A DNA stretch of 64,000 nt from Lepas anatifera (lineage: Eukaryota; Arthropoda; Thecostraca; Lepadidae): assembly GCA_034440635.1 (NCBI GenBank), contig JAOTON010000331.1, positions 117,705 to 181,704 of the forward strand, read 5' to 3'. The position numbers were made by a program, and so were the translations under genes. Below are positions 54,586 to 64,000 of the stretch, piece after piece (position 1 is the stretch's first letter; every line of letters starts with the position of its first letter). The notes beneath the pieces are model-generated. The model worked only from the letters and a program-made list of their open reading frames with translations, ran no database searches and was not told where the DNA came from.

Positions 54586-56470
54586 TTTTGCGCGCAGGGG
54601 CGGTTGCATTTCTTATCAACTTATCGTTACTTATTTTCGTCATCATTCGAGACTACTAGCCATGCAAAATGTTATGCTATTCAAATATTCCACATAGCAC
54701 AACTCGTCCTGATGAGTATGCATAATGCTACGGCTCACTGACTGAGCAGAACATATTTTTTTGAACACGTCATTTTGAAGCTGACACGGAACGAATTGGT
54801 GAGTGGGCATTTTGATAGCACAGTGTTGTATAAACTTCCTTAGGAGGCGGTTGCCAAGACAATGCTGCAAATTCATGTGAAACGCAAAGGAATGTGAAAA
54901 GAAAGTAATGACAATACAGGCGTCTTTGCCCCATCTGACTTGCTGTAATAATCATGTGATTCGCTGGAACGGCCACTTTATAATGGCCGCCTTTCAAAAT
55001 CAAAACACTACACTTAACAATGAAATGGATAGCTCGATCTGACATTCAACTCAAAACCACCGAAAGACAAAGCGGGCCAAGACAATGACTGCAAAGAGGA
55101 CAGACAGCAGTGCGACGGTTTGAGCTTAAGCCCTGCTCCAGTCAGGGATCGGAACATACCCTTGGAGCTTGGAAACGCGATCCACGCGAACGACAGCAGC
55201 GTTCGCGACGGGTCTGAAGCAAGGCACTCCATCACGAGTAAATATGGAATGCACTTTACCGTCCTTTTTCGCGTCCAGCAGTGTCTTGAAGATGGTTTGG
55301 CGGCGTGGTGAGAGTGACTCGCTGATATAGAGCCGTTTCTTTGGGTCCCTTTCCTTCATGAGCTGAAATCGGCCTTGGTACAGTCGATCACGAGCTGTAT
55401 ATGGGCCGCATGCGTTGAATTTCACGACGAGTCGTTTTTTGTTTCCTACACGGAAACACGAAGCGATGTCTTCCTTCTTCAGCTTCACCTCAGGGAGGGT
55501 CTGCTGCACCACGTTGATCACGACGGGAAGTACATCTTCTGGCTGGCTTCGTCCACCCGAGTCTGTCCGGGCCAGTGGCGGCGGAATCACGTCACCGGTC
55601 AGGACGAGCGTCGGGAGGCGTGACTCGGCGTGGAGATCATCCAGAGCATCGTGGAAGATGTCTAAGCGTACAGCACACGCATCTGAGAGCCGCTGAACTT
55701 CCTCGAGCTGGTCATCACGATCTCTGATGTGCTTCTCGATGTCAGTAACACGCTGCGTGATAGCGTCTAAAGCTCCGCGCACCGACCTTTCAATCTCAGC
55801 AGTGAGATCCCGTTTCATCTCCTCCAGCTCAGCTCTTACTATGGAACTTAGCTCTTCCCTAATCACACTGCGCAGTTCATCTCTCATCATCACCCTAAAC
55901 TCAGACTTTGACAGCTCAGGCGCACCCCTTGGACCGTCCCTGATATCAGAAGACACAGAACCGTTCCCACGGCCCTCGGCTGGTAGGCCGTCAGCTGGGC
56001 CGCCCGGCTCAAGGTCACGCGCCGTGTCAGCTGACTGTGGGGTGCCCAGGTTGGCAGCGCTGGCACGGGCGGTATCGCTGGGAGAACCAAGTGGGGCAGA
56101 CCCCGACCTTTGAGTTCGGCGACGTTTCTGTGACGCACCTGGTGGCATGTCCGAGCCGTGGTCGGTAAGTTTGCTGATTGCTTCTCTAATGTTTGCCTGT
56201 AGAGTCCTCTGTGCCCCGCGTGAACCACTTGACCCTCGGGCGGACATACTCCTCCTGCCTCTACCACTCATGGTATAAACTCCACTCGATCTAAAATAAC
56301 CGTAGATATACCTGTGTCACCTTATGACTGTCAGATGGGGCAAAAATCGCACAGACCCCTCACAGCATAGCTGAATTCACACTGCCAGCAGACCGGTCCA
56401 CCCCTCTCACTGGTCAGGTCACAGCAGCGGGAGCGCGCACGTCCGATCGGGGCGGCGCACCCGGGTCAAC
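54586..56470 (-). mobile_element. 1.9-kb ORF1-only retroelement nested in the left TIR
   Basis: 1885 bp between perfect 17-bp duplications. In its own sense it has a 199-bp GC-rich 5' UTR, a complete 381-codon ORF1 and about 540 bp of non-coding sequence ending in a short A run. No endonuclease or RT is present. The long variable-type duplication and A tail indicate LINE-type retrotransposition. It is either an internal deletion derivative or a true ORF1-only non-autonomous family. Confidence 0.78.
55126..56271 (-). CDS. LINE ORF1-type RNA-binding protein (381 aa), intact
   Basis: The ATG at 56271 opens 381 codons with no break. A basic, S/G/R-rich N-terminus (MSGRGRRSMSARGSSGSRG) is followed by a long coiled coil at about residues 115-205 (DELRSVIREELSSIVRAEL through DQLEEVQRLSDACAVR). 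A C-terminal domain (IASCFRVGNKKRLVVKFN, KKRLYISESLSPRRQTIF) resembles the RRM and CTD part of L1-type ORF1 proteins. Such proteins trimerise and bind element RNA. It ends IPDWSRA. No ORF2 follows. Confidence 0.75.
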   Translation of the reverse strand: MSGRGRRSMSARGSSGSRGAQRTLQANIREAISKLTDHGSDMPPGASQKRRRTQRSGSAPLGSPSDTARASAANLGTPQSADTARDLEPGGPADGLPAEGRGNGSVSSDIRDGPRGAPELSKSEFRVMMRDELRSVIREELSSIVRAELEEMKRDLTAEIERSVRGALDAITQRVTDIEKHIRDRDDQLEEVQRLSDACAVRLDIFHDALDDLHAESRLPTLVLTGDVIPPPLARTDSGGRSQPEDVLPVVINVVQQTLPEVKLKKEDIASCFRVGNKKRLVVKFNACGPYTARDRLYQGRFQLMKERDPKKRLYISESLSPRRQTIFKTLLDAKKDGKVHSIFTRDGVPCFRPVANAAVVRVDRVSKLQGYVPIPDWSRA

Positions 56471-56487
56471 TGCGTTTTCGCCGACTT
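56471..56487. repeat. 17-bp target duplication, right
   Basis: TGCGTTTTCGCCGACTT, identical to 54569-54585. Confidence 0.9.
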
Positions 56488-56779
56488 GGCTTAAATCAAA
56501 CACAGATAATTCTGGTGTTAACAAAGTTTTATTGACCAAATTGTTACCAATGCCAGTCAAATGCTTCACCATTCTGAAAGTGAACTCAAATTAGACGTGA
56601 CCCATATTTGACCTTTGACCTGACTAGGTCAAATTTTATAAATGCGCTTTTACTAAATTTTCCTGTTTCAAATGGCTTGAAATCTTGACATGTGACTTAC
56701 TTAGCCATTAACTACATGTGTGCAAAAAAGAAAGGCGGAGACTTGTAAAAATTCTAAAATATCGATATTTGAAGTTGGT

Positions 56780-57735
56780 AGTGTTCTGCAGAACAATTAT
56801 TCCCCGGGGCAATTCATATGTGATATACGATAACATATGTTTTGTGCGATTTTGGATAAGAATATTCCGAATCATTCGGAAAATATCTTCCTTGAACAGT
56901 TTTTAACCAGTGCACGATTGTGGGTTTGAGAATTTCACGCAGAGTACGTGGGGTTAAAACCCCAACTGAAACCGGCATATATAAATGAAGCGCATGGAAA
57001 ACAACTACTGGTGTCCCATGACTTCTGAAAATAACGATGGGCCTTCAATGCCTGCTTTAACATCATGTCAATCTTGAGGTCTCAGGAAGCCAAACAAATT
57101 AATATGATAAAGGAGAAATCTAACATGTCAGCTTTTAGCTTCCTATTCATTCTAGAGCAAGTCCTGGGATATTATTGGAATCCCGGTGTCCAACGCAGTG
57201 ATACAATGAAAACAATGCCGTTAAAATACAAGTTCTTACCCGATTGAGTCTCAAATTATTGATTAAAATATAAAAAAAACTTGCGGAATTGACCAAATAG
57301 ATAATTCTGGCGGGTTTCTGATTCGAAGTTCGAACAGAATGTTAGGGCTTAGCCCAGAAACACGGGAGCAGTACTAAATGATGGAATGGAACATGTGTGA
57401 GTTTATGAGCCCTATTTAGTTTTCGACTTTAAAATCAGTTTTGATTATTTCATGCCATGTGACGTCAAATTCCATCATTACAAAGACGAATCACAAGTGC
57501 GCGTTTATAATTTTCAAAGTAAGATCAACCGACATAATATAATGACTACCCTTGTACTCACTGGGTCATCATATGTTGTTCGTCACGCGTACCTCCCTAC
57601 CTGTCCCACTGCTTGAATATAGCTTGACGAACACGTAACCCTCACGCAGTGAAGAGCAAACACAATGCACACTTCTCGTTCCTGGTACAGTGCGGGCAGC
57701 AGCAAACCTGTCATTCAGCACATTGCGTTCCTCTA
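56780..57735. other. interior of the DNA transposon, no gene recognised
   Basis: AT-rich sequence between the left TIR and the transposase C-terminus, possibly its 3' UTR. Confidence 0.4.
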
Positions 57736-57738
57736 ATA

Positions 57739-60700
57739 TCATATTTTCAGGAAAGTACTCGACAAACGTGGTCGATTAATGAATCTTAAGAAATAATAAA
57801 ATTGTTCCGGAGTTTCTATGATGTGCGTATGTAAGCTTGCTCGTTTAGCAAGCCACTTTGTTGGCCCTCCCACCCCATCACACGGACCCTTTCCGTGGGC
57901 AGTGGCAAAAAAATGCCACCCAGCATCTATGCCAAAATCTGAAACATGGTGCGCTACATTTACGAATTTTTTACAATTCTTATGTTGTGAAGCAGCGCCA
58001 TCTGAAAAATGAAATACATTTTCTGAACGCTTCCCAATTTTACGTTCCAGAAAATCGATTAGCTTTTGTTGGAACAGAGGCACTGCAGCAGTATTATGCA
58101 AACAGTCAGGAATCGCGGAATAAGATTCGTGCTGAATTTCTCCAGAGTGACTGCGCCAGTAGGCTAGAAATGGATGTACGGTGGCTTGAGCCTTCTTCGA
58201 GTGGTGTGATTGGATCTCATCCTGGGCTACCATCGCATAGTTCTCTGCAAAATCTCCGATCACAATCACTTGCCCCGGCAGTAGCTTCTCTTTGAGATCT
58301 TTGAGAAAGTTTCTCTGAACACGAGCGACAATATCGTGTTTTACGAGCGCTTCCAAATGCTCACAAAACGATTGCACAAAATCTTCACTTGATTGTTTCA
58401 CCACTTCTAATGCCGACCTATCAGTACTTGTACATTTCCGACACTCTATGGTGTGTATTTCACTGTTGTCATCAGGGTTGGCATTTTTGCCAGTTGAGAG
58501 GAGTTTCTGCCGCCGGCCGGTTTTACCGGTTTAAACCGGCAAAAAGTGGCAGAAAGTGGCAAAAACTCGGGGAGGCCAAATTTGTCATTATTTATGAAAA
58601 CTGAACTTAAAGCGTTTTCCAATAGTTGTTACCAATATCATGCCGATAATTACACTGTATTTCCGGTATTCTGATCACCTTATTTAACATTATATATTTT
58701 CTAGTCTTAGTCTTAAGCCTTAGTGCAGCAAACGCAGATAGGATCGCATGCTATCCACATTTTATCAGTTCAATTGTTAACCCTCGATAATATTATCAGC
58801 TGAATCAAACAGGGGCTAATTCTGATGCCTGGTGGTAGTCTAGATGAAATAAGACGGTTTTCCTGACTAGAAAGTCAAGCCGCTCGAGCTCAGTAAGAAT
58901 CCAACCCATGCGTTGGGGTCGCCGATGCAGTTCTCTATCGGTGTTATGTAAGCGCCTTTTAGGTGCACGACATATTACTGCAAAGATCGTTATTATTTTA
59001 CGTGTCGTATTTGGTGACAATTTTGAGTCTTCTTCAACGCCAAACAGTGGCGAACATTAGAAAAGGCACAAGCTGGGGATTCCCAAGCCCGTCCGAGTGG
59101 CTGGTGTACTGGATCTTTCACGGCGAAGGACATTATTTCAGCCTGAATACATGGAAACTTCATTATAAGCAGTACTTTTGAGCTTCTGTAAGCTATACTT
59201 ATCAAGTGAAGATCACTGACCTGTTCTGGTTAAAACATTCACTTTTTCAAACATGTTGTCTCCTCGAGCTACTTTGTTCGTCTCTTCTGATCATAAACTC
59301 TCAAAACTAGTGGCTTGGACCCCCAGTGGTCGGTTATACCATACATTTATATCTTGGCAGGCGCACACCCAGGATTTTCGTTTGGGGGGCGGCAGGCTAA
59401 TGGGGGCGGCATGTCACGCGCAGGATTTCTTTCCCTGGTGAAGAGGCGGCAGTTTCGGAACAGGGGCGGCTTGAATCACATATTGGGCGAATGCTGCAAC
59501 GCAGGGGCGGCACGCTAGGGGCAGGGACAGCAAGGTGAGAGTAGAACTGGTACTAAAAGCCAGATCAGGCTCATTTCTGCCCTCCATGGGTGCCTGCGTC
59601 TGCCTCTCCCCTTGGGTGGGCTACTGTCTCTTCGAATAGCTACTTGTCTCCCCCCTGGATCTGCCAATGATTGGTTCCAGCCATAAAAGACCATTCGGTT
59701 TGAACAGATTGTTGAAGTCGTGTGGTGAAATGTAAGAAGAGAGTGCTGAAGCCTCCCAATACACAGTAATATACGTTTTCACCCCAGAAGATGCCTTTAC
59801 ATTCATATCCAACGCGAATATCAGTTATATTTAGTATTTCATAGTGTTTGCCACTTTTTGCCACCGGGTTTATGCCAGCCGGTTTAAACCACTTTCTGCC
59901 GGCTGCTGCCAACCCTGGTTGTCATAGTCGGCCAGCAGCTGTTCGCCGAATTTCGCTGCTTTGGGGCACTGTTCACACTTGCGCTCCTTACATTGTAGTG
60001 AGGGAGGGAGGATTGCACTGGATTTGTGCCAGACAGTGGTCCAATGTTTTCAACTGGGTTCCATTAACACTCAAGCTGTACACTTTTCCACCAGCCATCA
60101 TTAACCTCACATTTTCGTGAATCATACAAACACATACTGAAAAGGTGCCGCTGGCTCCTGCCAAAATACACTCTTTCGAACGAAGTTCCGCAAACTTGGT
60201 AAAACCAATATTTTGCTCTGGATGAGCGTCTTTGAAACATCGGTAAGCCTCTTTGAGGTTACACAGAACGAGACGTTTCTTTCTTTTCTCCCGTTTCGCT
60301 GTTTCTTTGTTTTGGATAGTGACGAAGTCTTTGCTTCCAGGCATCTCACGACTTTGTCGCCATCCCTATAAAAATACTTGACTAGCTTGGCCGTGTCGGG
60401 GCTTAACACTTTTTCTAGGTTTCGGATTTGTTTCTGATAGGCAGGCCGACGTTTCCTGCAGATGCTTGGCACATCTTGCTAGATGATAAGGTGTGCTAAA
60501 CTCCTTTGCAATCTTCCGAATAGTCCAAGTTCTTGGTACCATTGTCATCACTCTTATTTTGTCACTGGGTTGGGTCGAGTCTTTGAATTTCTGACGAAGT
60601 TGGTTCATCATATCATCAAAGTTTTTTGCTTTCTCTTCCTGTGGTTGAGGAATGCAAAATGCTGCCTCTGGATCGATCCACTCAATTTTCCTATGGCGAG

Positions 60701-61165
60701 AAGTCCGATTTTTTATAATTTCGTCTTTCTGTACTTCTTAGACCTTCTTATTCGCTTTTGCTGAATTGGCGTTTCTCCTAGGGCCTGCGCCAATTGATTT
60801 ATGACCTCAACAGATTGATCCGAATTCATGACTCCATCGCTGGAGTTCTCAGTTTCTGGTGTTGAAGGGTCTGTACTTTCGACCATACTATGGAGCCCAG
60901 AAGGTCCTGGTTCTGAGAGAGGCTCTTGTGGCATTTGCGCTGGCTCCACTGATGGACCTGGGACCGTGCCTTTGGAAAGCATCAATCGACAAGATGTGCA
61001 AACATATTTGTTCACATTTAACTCCAGGTCAGGATACTGAATCACCCATTTTGTAATCACGGGCCTACACCCTTTTTTAACAGTTTTTCCCTCATGTCGA
61101 TGAAACGGGTCAGAACATGTTGTCCACCTGTCACTCCGTCGTTCGTATCCAGATGAGTTTCCCAT
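57739..61165 (-). pseudogene. broken DDE-like transposase gene of the 7.6-kb element
   Basis: Five frames in order on the minus strand. N-terminus 61165-60713 (CSDPFHRHEGK, YVCTSCRLML, possible zinc-binding). Middle 60611-59988 (MVPRTWTIRKIAKEFSTPY, KLVKYFYRDGDKVVRCLEAK, CEQCPKAAKFGEQLL). C-terminus 58404-57739 with GQVIVIGDFAENYAM, NVFHFSDGAASQHKN, WHFFATAHGKGPCDGVGG. The DFAENY, SDGAASQ and CDGVGG motifs may supply catalytic acids. This block recurs in many unannotated invertebrate proteins by recall. Frameshifts and a 1.4-kb hAT insertion at 58473 make it non-functional. Confidence 0.78.
58473..59917. mobile_element. 1.4-kb non-autonomous hAT element inside the transposase gene
   Basis: It starts CAGGGTTGGCA and ends TGCCAACCCTG. 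Subterminal sequences are also inverted (GGTTTAAACCGGC with AGTGGCAGAAAGTGGC near both ends). A perfect 8-bp duplication GTTGTCAT lies at 58465-58472 and 59918-59925. CAGGG ends plus 8-bp TSD define hAT. There is no transposase frame inside. A G-rich GGGGGCGGC stretch at about 59380-59520 may be a further fragment. Confidence 0.9.
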
Positions 61166-61554
61166 TTCCGGTCAAAGAAATCAAGACTATTCAGTTCCAG
61201 GCTGCGAATCGAAGTCAGTCAACTCTGTGGGTGCGTTTTTTCTTCTTAAAACTGCTCAACTGTTCTCACTGAAGACACATCTGCGCTAGTAAGCCTCACA
61301 GCAACGAATAGCTCAGTGTTTTGTCGCTAGCGGGCATCGTCGCTATCGACGGATCACCCTCCACCGAGTAGTAGGGTCGCATCTCTGTCTCGTCTAACAT
61401 CTGTCTCAGGTTTCCTCAAACGCCATTGAGACATATCACAACAGCAAACTGTGGCCACATCTGGGGTGTACTGTGTCTCACGCAAGTTTGAAAGCATCCT
61501 GGTACCAATAATTTCACACCACACTGCACTACCATGTTTAACTACCTGTATCTC

Positions 61555-62011
61555 AGAAAGTTTTCTAGTCTCCGCCTTTCTTTTTTATGCATGCTTGCAC
61601 GGTGGTATAGCCATCTGTGTGACAAAGTTTCACTAAATTTGAAGCAGGCAAAATGGGTCAAAATTATTATTTTTTAATTTGGCCGGGCTAGGTCAAGGGT
61701 CAGGTAAAGGTCAAGTCAAATTTTTGTACAGCCTTAGAATGACCAATTATTTGTTAGTGATTTTCCAAAATTGTGTTGCTCAATCTATTTTCAGACGGGA
61801 AATATATATATATATATATATATACACTTAATTGAAGACAAGTTGGCAACAACTGGTGACCTTCGATGACCTCTAAATCTGACCCCAGAGGTCACTGGGT
61901 CCTGGAAATTTGCATGTAGTGTTGTACTACATGGAGGAAACGCATTACCAAGTTTCATAAAAATCAGAGGGAGTTGGGGATTTTCTTGATCGATTTGACG
62001 CGGAATGACCC
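61555..62011. repeat. right terminal inverted repeat
   Basis: Inverted counterpart of 54403-54585 plus 56488-56765. It includes an extra (TA)n run at 61801-61826. Confidence 0.8.
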
Positions 62012-62019
62012 ATATCCCA

Positions 62020-63180
62020 ACCGAATGACAATAGATTGAATCGTGAGTGCAGTCTGTATGCAGTGTGTCTTACGTAGACGGTTTGCGGCTCTAACACGGG
62101 GTTTGCGGCTCTAACACGGAAAGGGGTGAGTAACAACAATGAACAGGACGAAAACTATTTTGCGAACTTCTTCGCATTGAGAGCTTGCAAGCAACGTGCG
62201 AATCGTGCTGATGCAAATATGAAGACCAGGGCACCCGCCTCTCGATACCATGTAAGGCAGTAGTCTGCCCCTTCCGAGAAGCAAACCTGAATACATTCGT
62301 CATTGAATAACTTCACTTTACCTATATGCGCAGTTCGATAGTTTCCCCACTGCACTGTGCGGCCGATGACCGTTTTTCAGGACAAAAGTCTTGGGCCGCC
62401 CAAACTCATCGGGAAATGACCCAAAGACCGTCACGTAATGCTTTTACGCCTTTTTCACTTAAAGGAAGCTCTACACCTAAAATTTCATGAAAACAAAGTT
62501 AATTTGGCAATGTATTCGGGTAGGCGTGAATGCAATATAAATAGATACTTTAGCAAGTATTACACTTCAAACTTGTTGCAAACAGACACTGATGATGTCG
62601 CATAAAATTGTTTCCGTGAAAGCACCCTCGCCATCAACATCATCATCATCATCAGCGTCATCATCAGCAGCATCATCCTCTTCATCATCAATCGTTCACT
62701 GTGGTACACCATCCTTTTAGCCCTCTTCCGAAGAGTCGGAGCTCCTGAGCGTGCGAATCGGAGGCACTTCGGTAATGACGTCGACTTCGCGCACCTTCAT
62801 TTTCTGATTGGGGCAACCACGGGATCTTTACAAAGTACAAAGACTCTACAAAGACCACGTAAGATATTGAGAATAGCAGCTTGTGCGGTCTTCCTGGTGG
62901 TGTTTGTGTAAGTACCAAATACACTGGTCAACAAAATTTAACTTTTGTCGTGGTCCAATATAAAATAGTCCGTTTCTAGTGTAATTTGTGGCGCTGAACA
63001 CGAATCTGGCAGCAGAAATGTATCAGATCAGAATTTTGAGATCCAGTATGTCTGTGTGTCGTCTTTGTACAAGCCTTCTTAGCATCAGTGACATTGACAG
63101 TGCAAAACCCAAGAGGTCTAGGAAAATGAACGTTTAGATGTTTGTGGAGGCTAGGGTTTTCTACCTTAAACCCGATTTTC
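62020..63180. other. non-coding stretch with a (CAT)n microsatellite
   Basis: A (CAT)n run with interruptions lies at about 62634-62690. Two adjacent copies of GGTTTGCGGCTCTAACACGG occur near 62080-62120. No gene recognised. Confidence 0.5.
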
Positions 63181-63182
63181 AT

Positions 63183-63695
63183 AGACCTAGGTCAATATAT
63201 TCAAGGTAAAACGAGGCCATATAAGTCAAATTCTGTATGTGCAGGGTAGCCATTGGGAAATGCCGTGATTATGTGATGAGAAGCCGGATATGGAGAGAAA
63301 GTGGCCTAAAGTAACAGAGAAAAGGTCTGAGGCAATGTTCTCTGAAATTTTTGGGCCAAGGTCGTTCAAAGGGCATTGACCTTTGACGTCAAAATATTAC
63401 ATTTGCATATACCGTGTATTGCAACTAGCCTATGGCAACCATCGGGCGGAAAATAAGGTTTGACCTTGACCCATGACCTTTGTCTTGAACCTGCGACTTT
63501 GAGCTCAAGATTGAGTGACCTAGCGTATGACGTCATAGCATGATATACGTCATATTAGGTGGTATCATCCGAGCAAAGGCATTAGGGTCATTGACCTTGA
63601 AATGGTGGTATGACCTTGACCTGTGACTTTTTATTTAGACTCGACCTTGAAGGGAGGTGACTCTGACATAAAATCATCATATAATGTTGCGACTT
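63183..63695 (+). repeat. dispersed repeat family, copy 2 (AGGTCA-rich)
   Basis: Same order of blocks as 5088-5580: GACCTAGGTCAATAT, GGGAAATGCCGTG, GTTCTCTGAAATTTTTGGG, repeated TGACC motifs, TATGACGTCATAGCAT, TGACCTTGAC. Orientation is the same, divergence strong. Confidence 0.65.
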
Positions 63696-64000
63696 CACCC
63701 TCGGTCTGCAATACCACCGAGCTTGTGCGACCGAGCGCAAACCTTGTTCAATGTACAATGTTCATGCACTTGAATGCGAGGTAGTCTTTTGTTGCAATAA
63801 ATTACATGGTATTGATAAGCTGCATTGTCTGGGTGCAGATAATCCGGATTCTCGACATCCTTGATCTATATTTTTCCACAAAGCTAGGGCTGATGACAGT
63901 GTGTGGAAAGTGTAGGGGCTATAACAACAGGTATGCTCCGGAGAAAGAAACCAGGTCCGATGGCAAAAAACGGTTCACTGAATTTGAAATCGGCAGTATC
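63696..64000. other. window end, nothing recognised
   Basis: No coding or repeat signal recognised. Confidence 0.4.

Larger units (their letters stand above)
54403..62011 (-). mobile_element. 7.6-kb DNA transposon with ~460-bp terminal inverted repeats
   Basis: The left end GGCTCATTCCGCGTCAAATC matches the right end inverted (GATTTGACGCGGAATGACC). The similarity continues inward on both sides (AGGTCATCAAAGGTCA; AAAAAAGAAAGGCGGAGACT at 56723 and inverted near 61565-61590) once the nested insertion at 54586-56470 is removed. The body holds a broken transposase gene on the minus strand. Superfamily not identified by eye. Confidence 0.85.

Overview
This is a window from a eukaryotic, probably invertebrate animal, nuclear genome. 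It has one spliced host gene with GT-AG introns, several clades of non-LTR retrotransposon, a Penelope-like element, cut-and-paste DNA transposons with their target-site duplications, and large micro-, mini- and satellite repeats. There are no operons or bacterial signals. A short CCTAA (TTAGG) telomere-type tract at 42.6 kb and the mix of transposon families suggest an arthropod, perhaps a crustacean. That is inference and weak.

Host gene, 0.9-20.8 kb, minus strand. Sixteen exons can be joined with consistent splice phases. They encode 726 residues laid out as in LRSAM1, the E3 ubiquitin ligase with leucine-rich repeats, coiled coil, SAM domain, PSAP motif and C-terminal C3HC4 RING (human protein 723 aa, from memory). 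The gene appears complete and intact. Two of its exon-intron junctions lie inside tandem arrays of a 32-bp unit. The 5' splice site of exon 4 begins an array of about 40 units (14.8-16.1 kb). The 3' splice site of exon 3 ends an array of about 7 units (20.0-20.2 kb). Intron 11 carries a 559-bp (GA)n tract, and the 7.5-kb intron 12 carries two satellites.

Retrotransposon block, 22-39 kb. A decayed CR1-like LINE (minus strand; ORF1 with a PHD-like finger, ORF2 with endonuclease and reverse transcriptase) is split by a 7.0-kb I-superfamily LINE. The inner LINE has zinc-knuckle ORF1, endonuclease, RT and RNase H, two 293-bp 5' monomers and a (TGA)n tail, and is flanked by a 13-bp target-site duplication. 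Next to it, on the plus strand, lies a decayed CR1/L2-group LINE (about 35.2-38.9 kb).

Repeat-rich block, 39-53 kb. It contains a 16-bp-phased array of CGTCTACA boxes, a telomere-like tract flanked by inverted repeats, miniature inverted-repeat elements, an I-type LINE ORF1 fragment, a 1.7-kb degenerate near-palindromic array, and a Penelope-like element whose 3' half is duplicated head-on as a palindrome.

Nested DNA transposon, 54.4-62.0 kb. A 7.6-kb element with about 460-bp terminal inverted repeats and a broken DDE-like transposase gene carries two later insertions: a 1.4-kb non-autonomous hAT (8-bp TSD) inside the transposase gene, and a 1.9-kb retroelement with only an intact ORF1 (17-bp TSD) inside the left terminal repeat. 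The last 2 kb holds a second copy of a dispersed repeat also present at 5.1-5.6 kb in intron 12. All reading is by eye. Exon boundaries rest on splice consensus, phase agreement and similarity to LRSAM1 recalled from memory.
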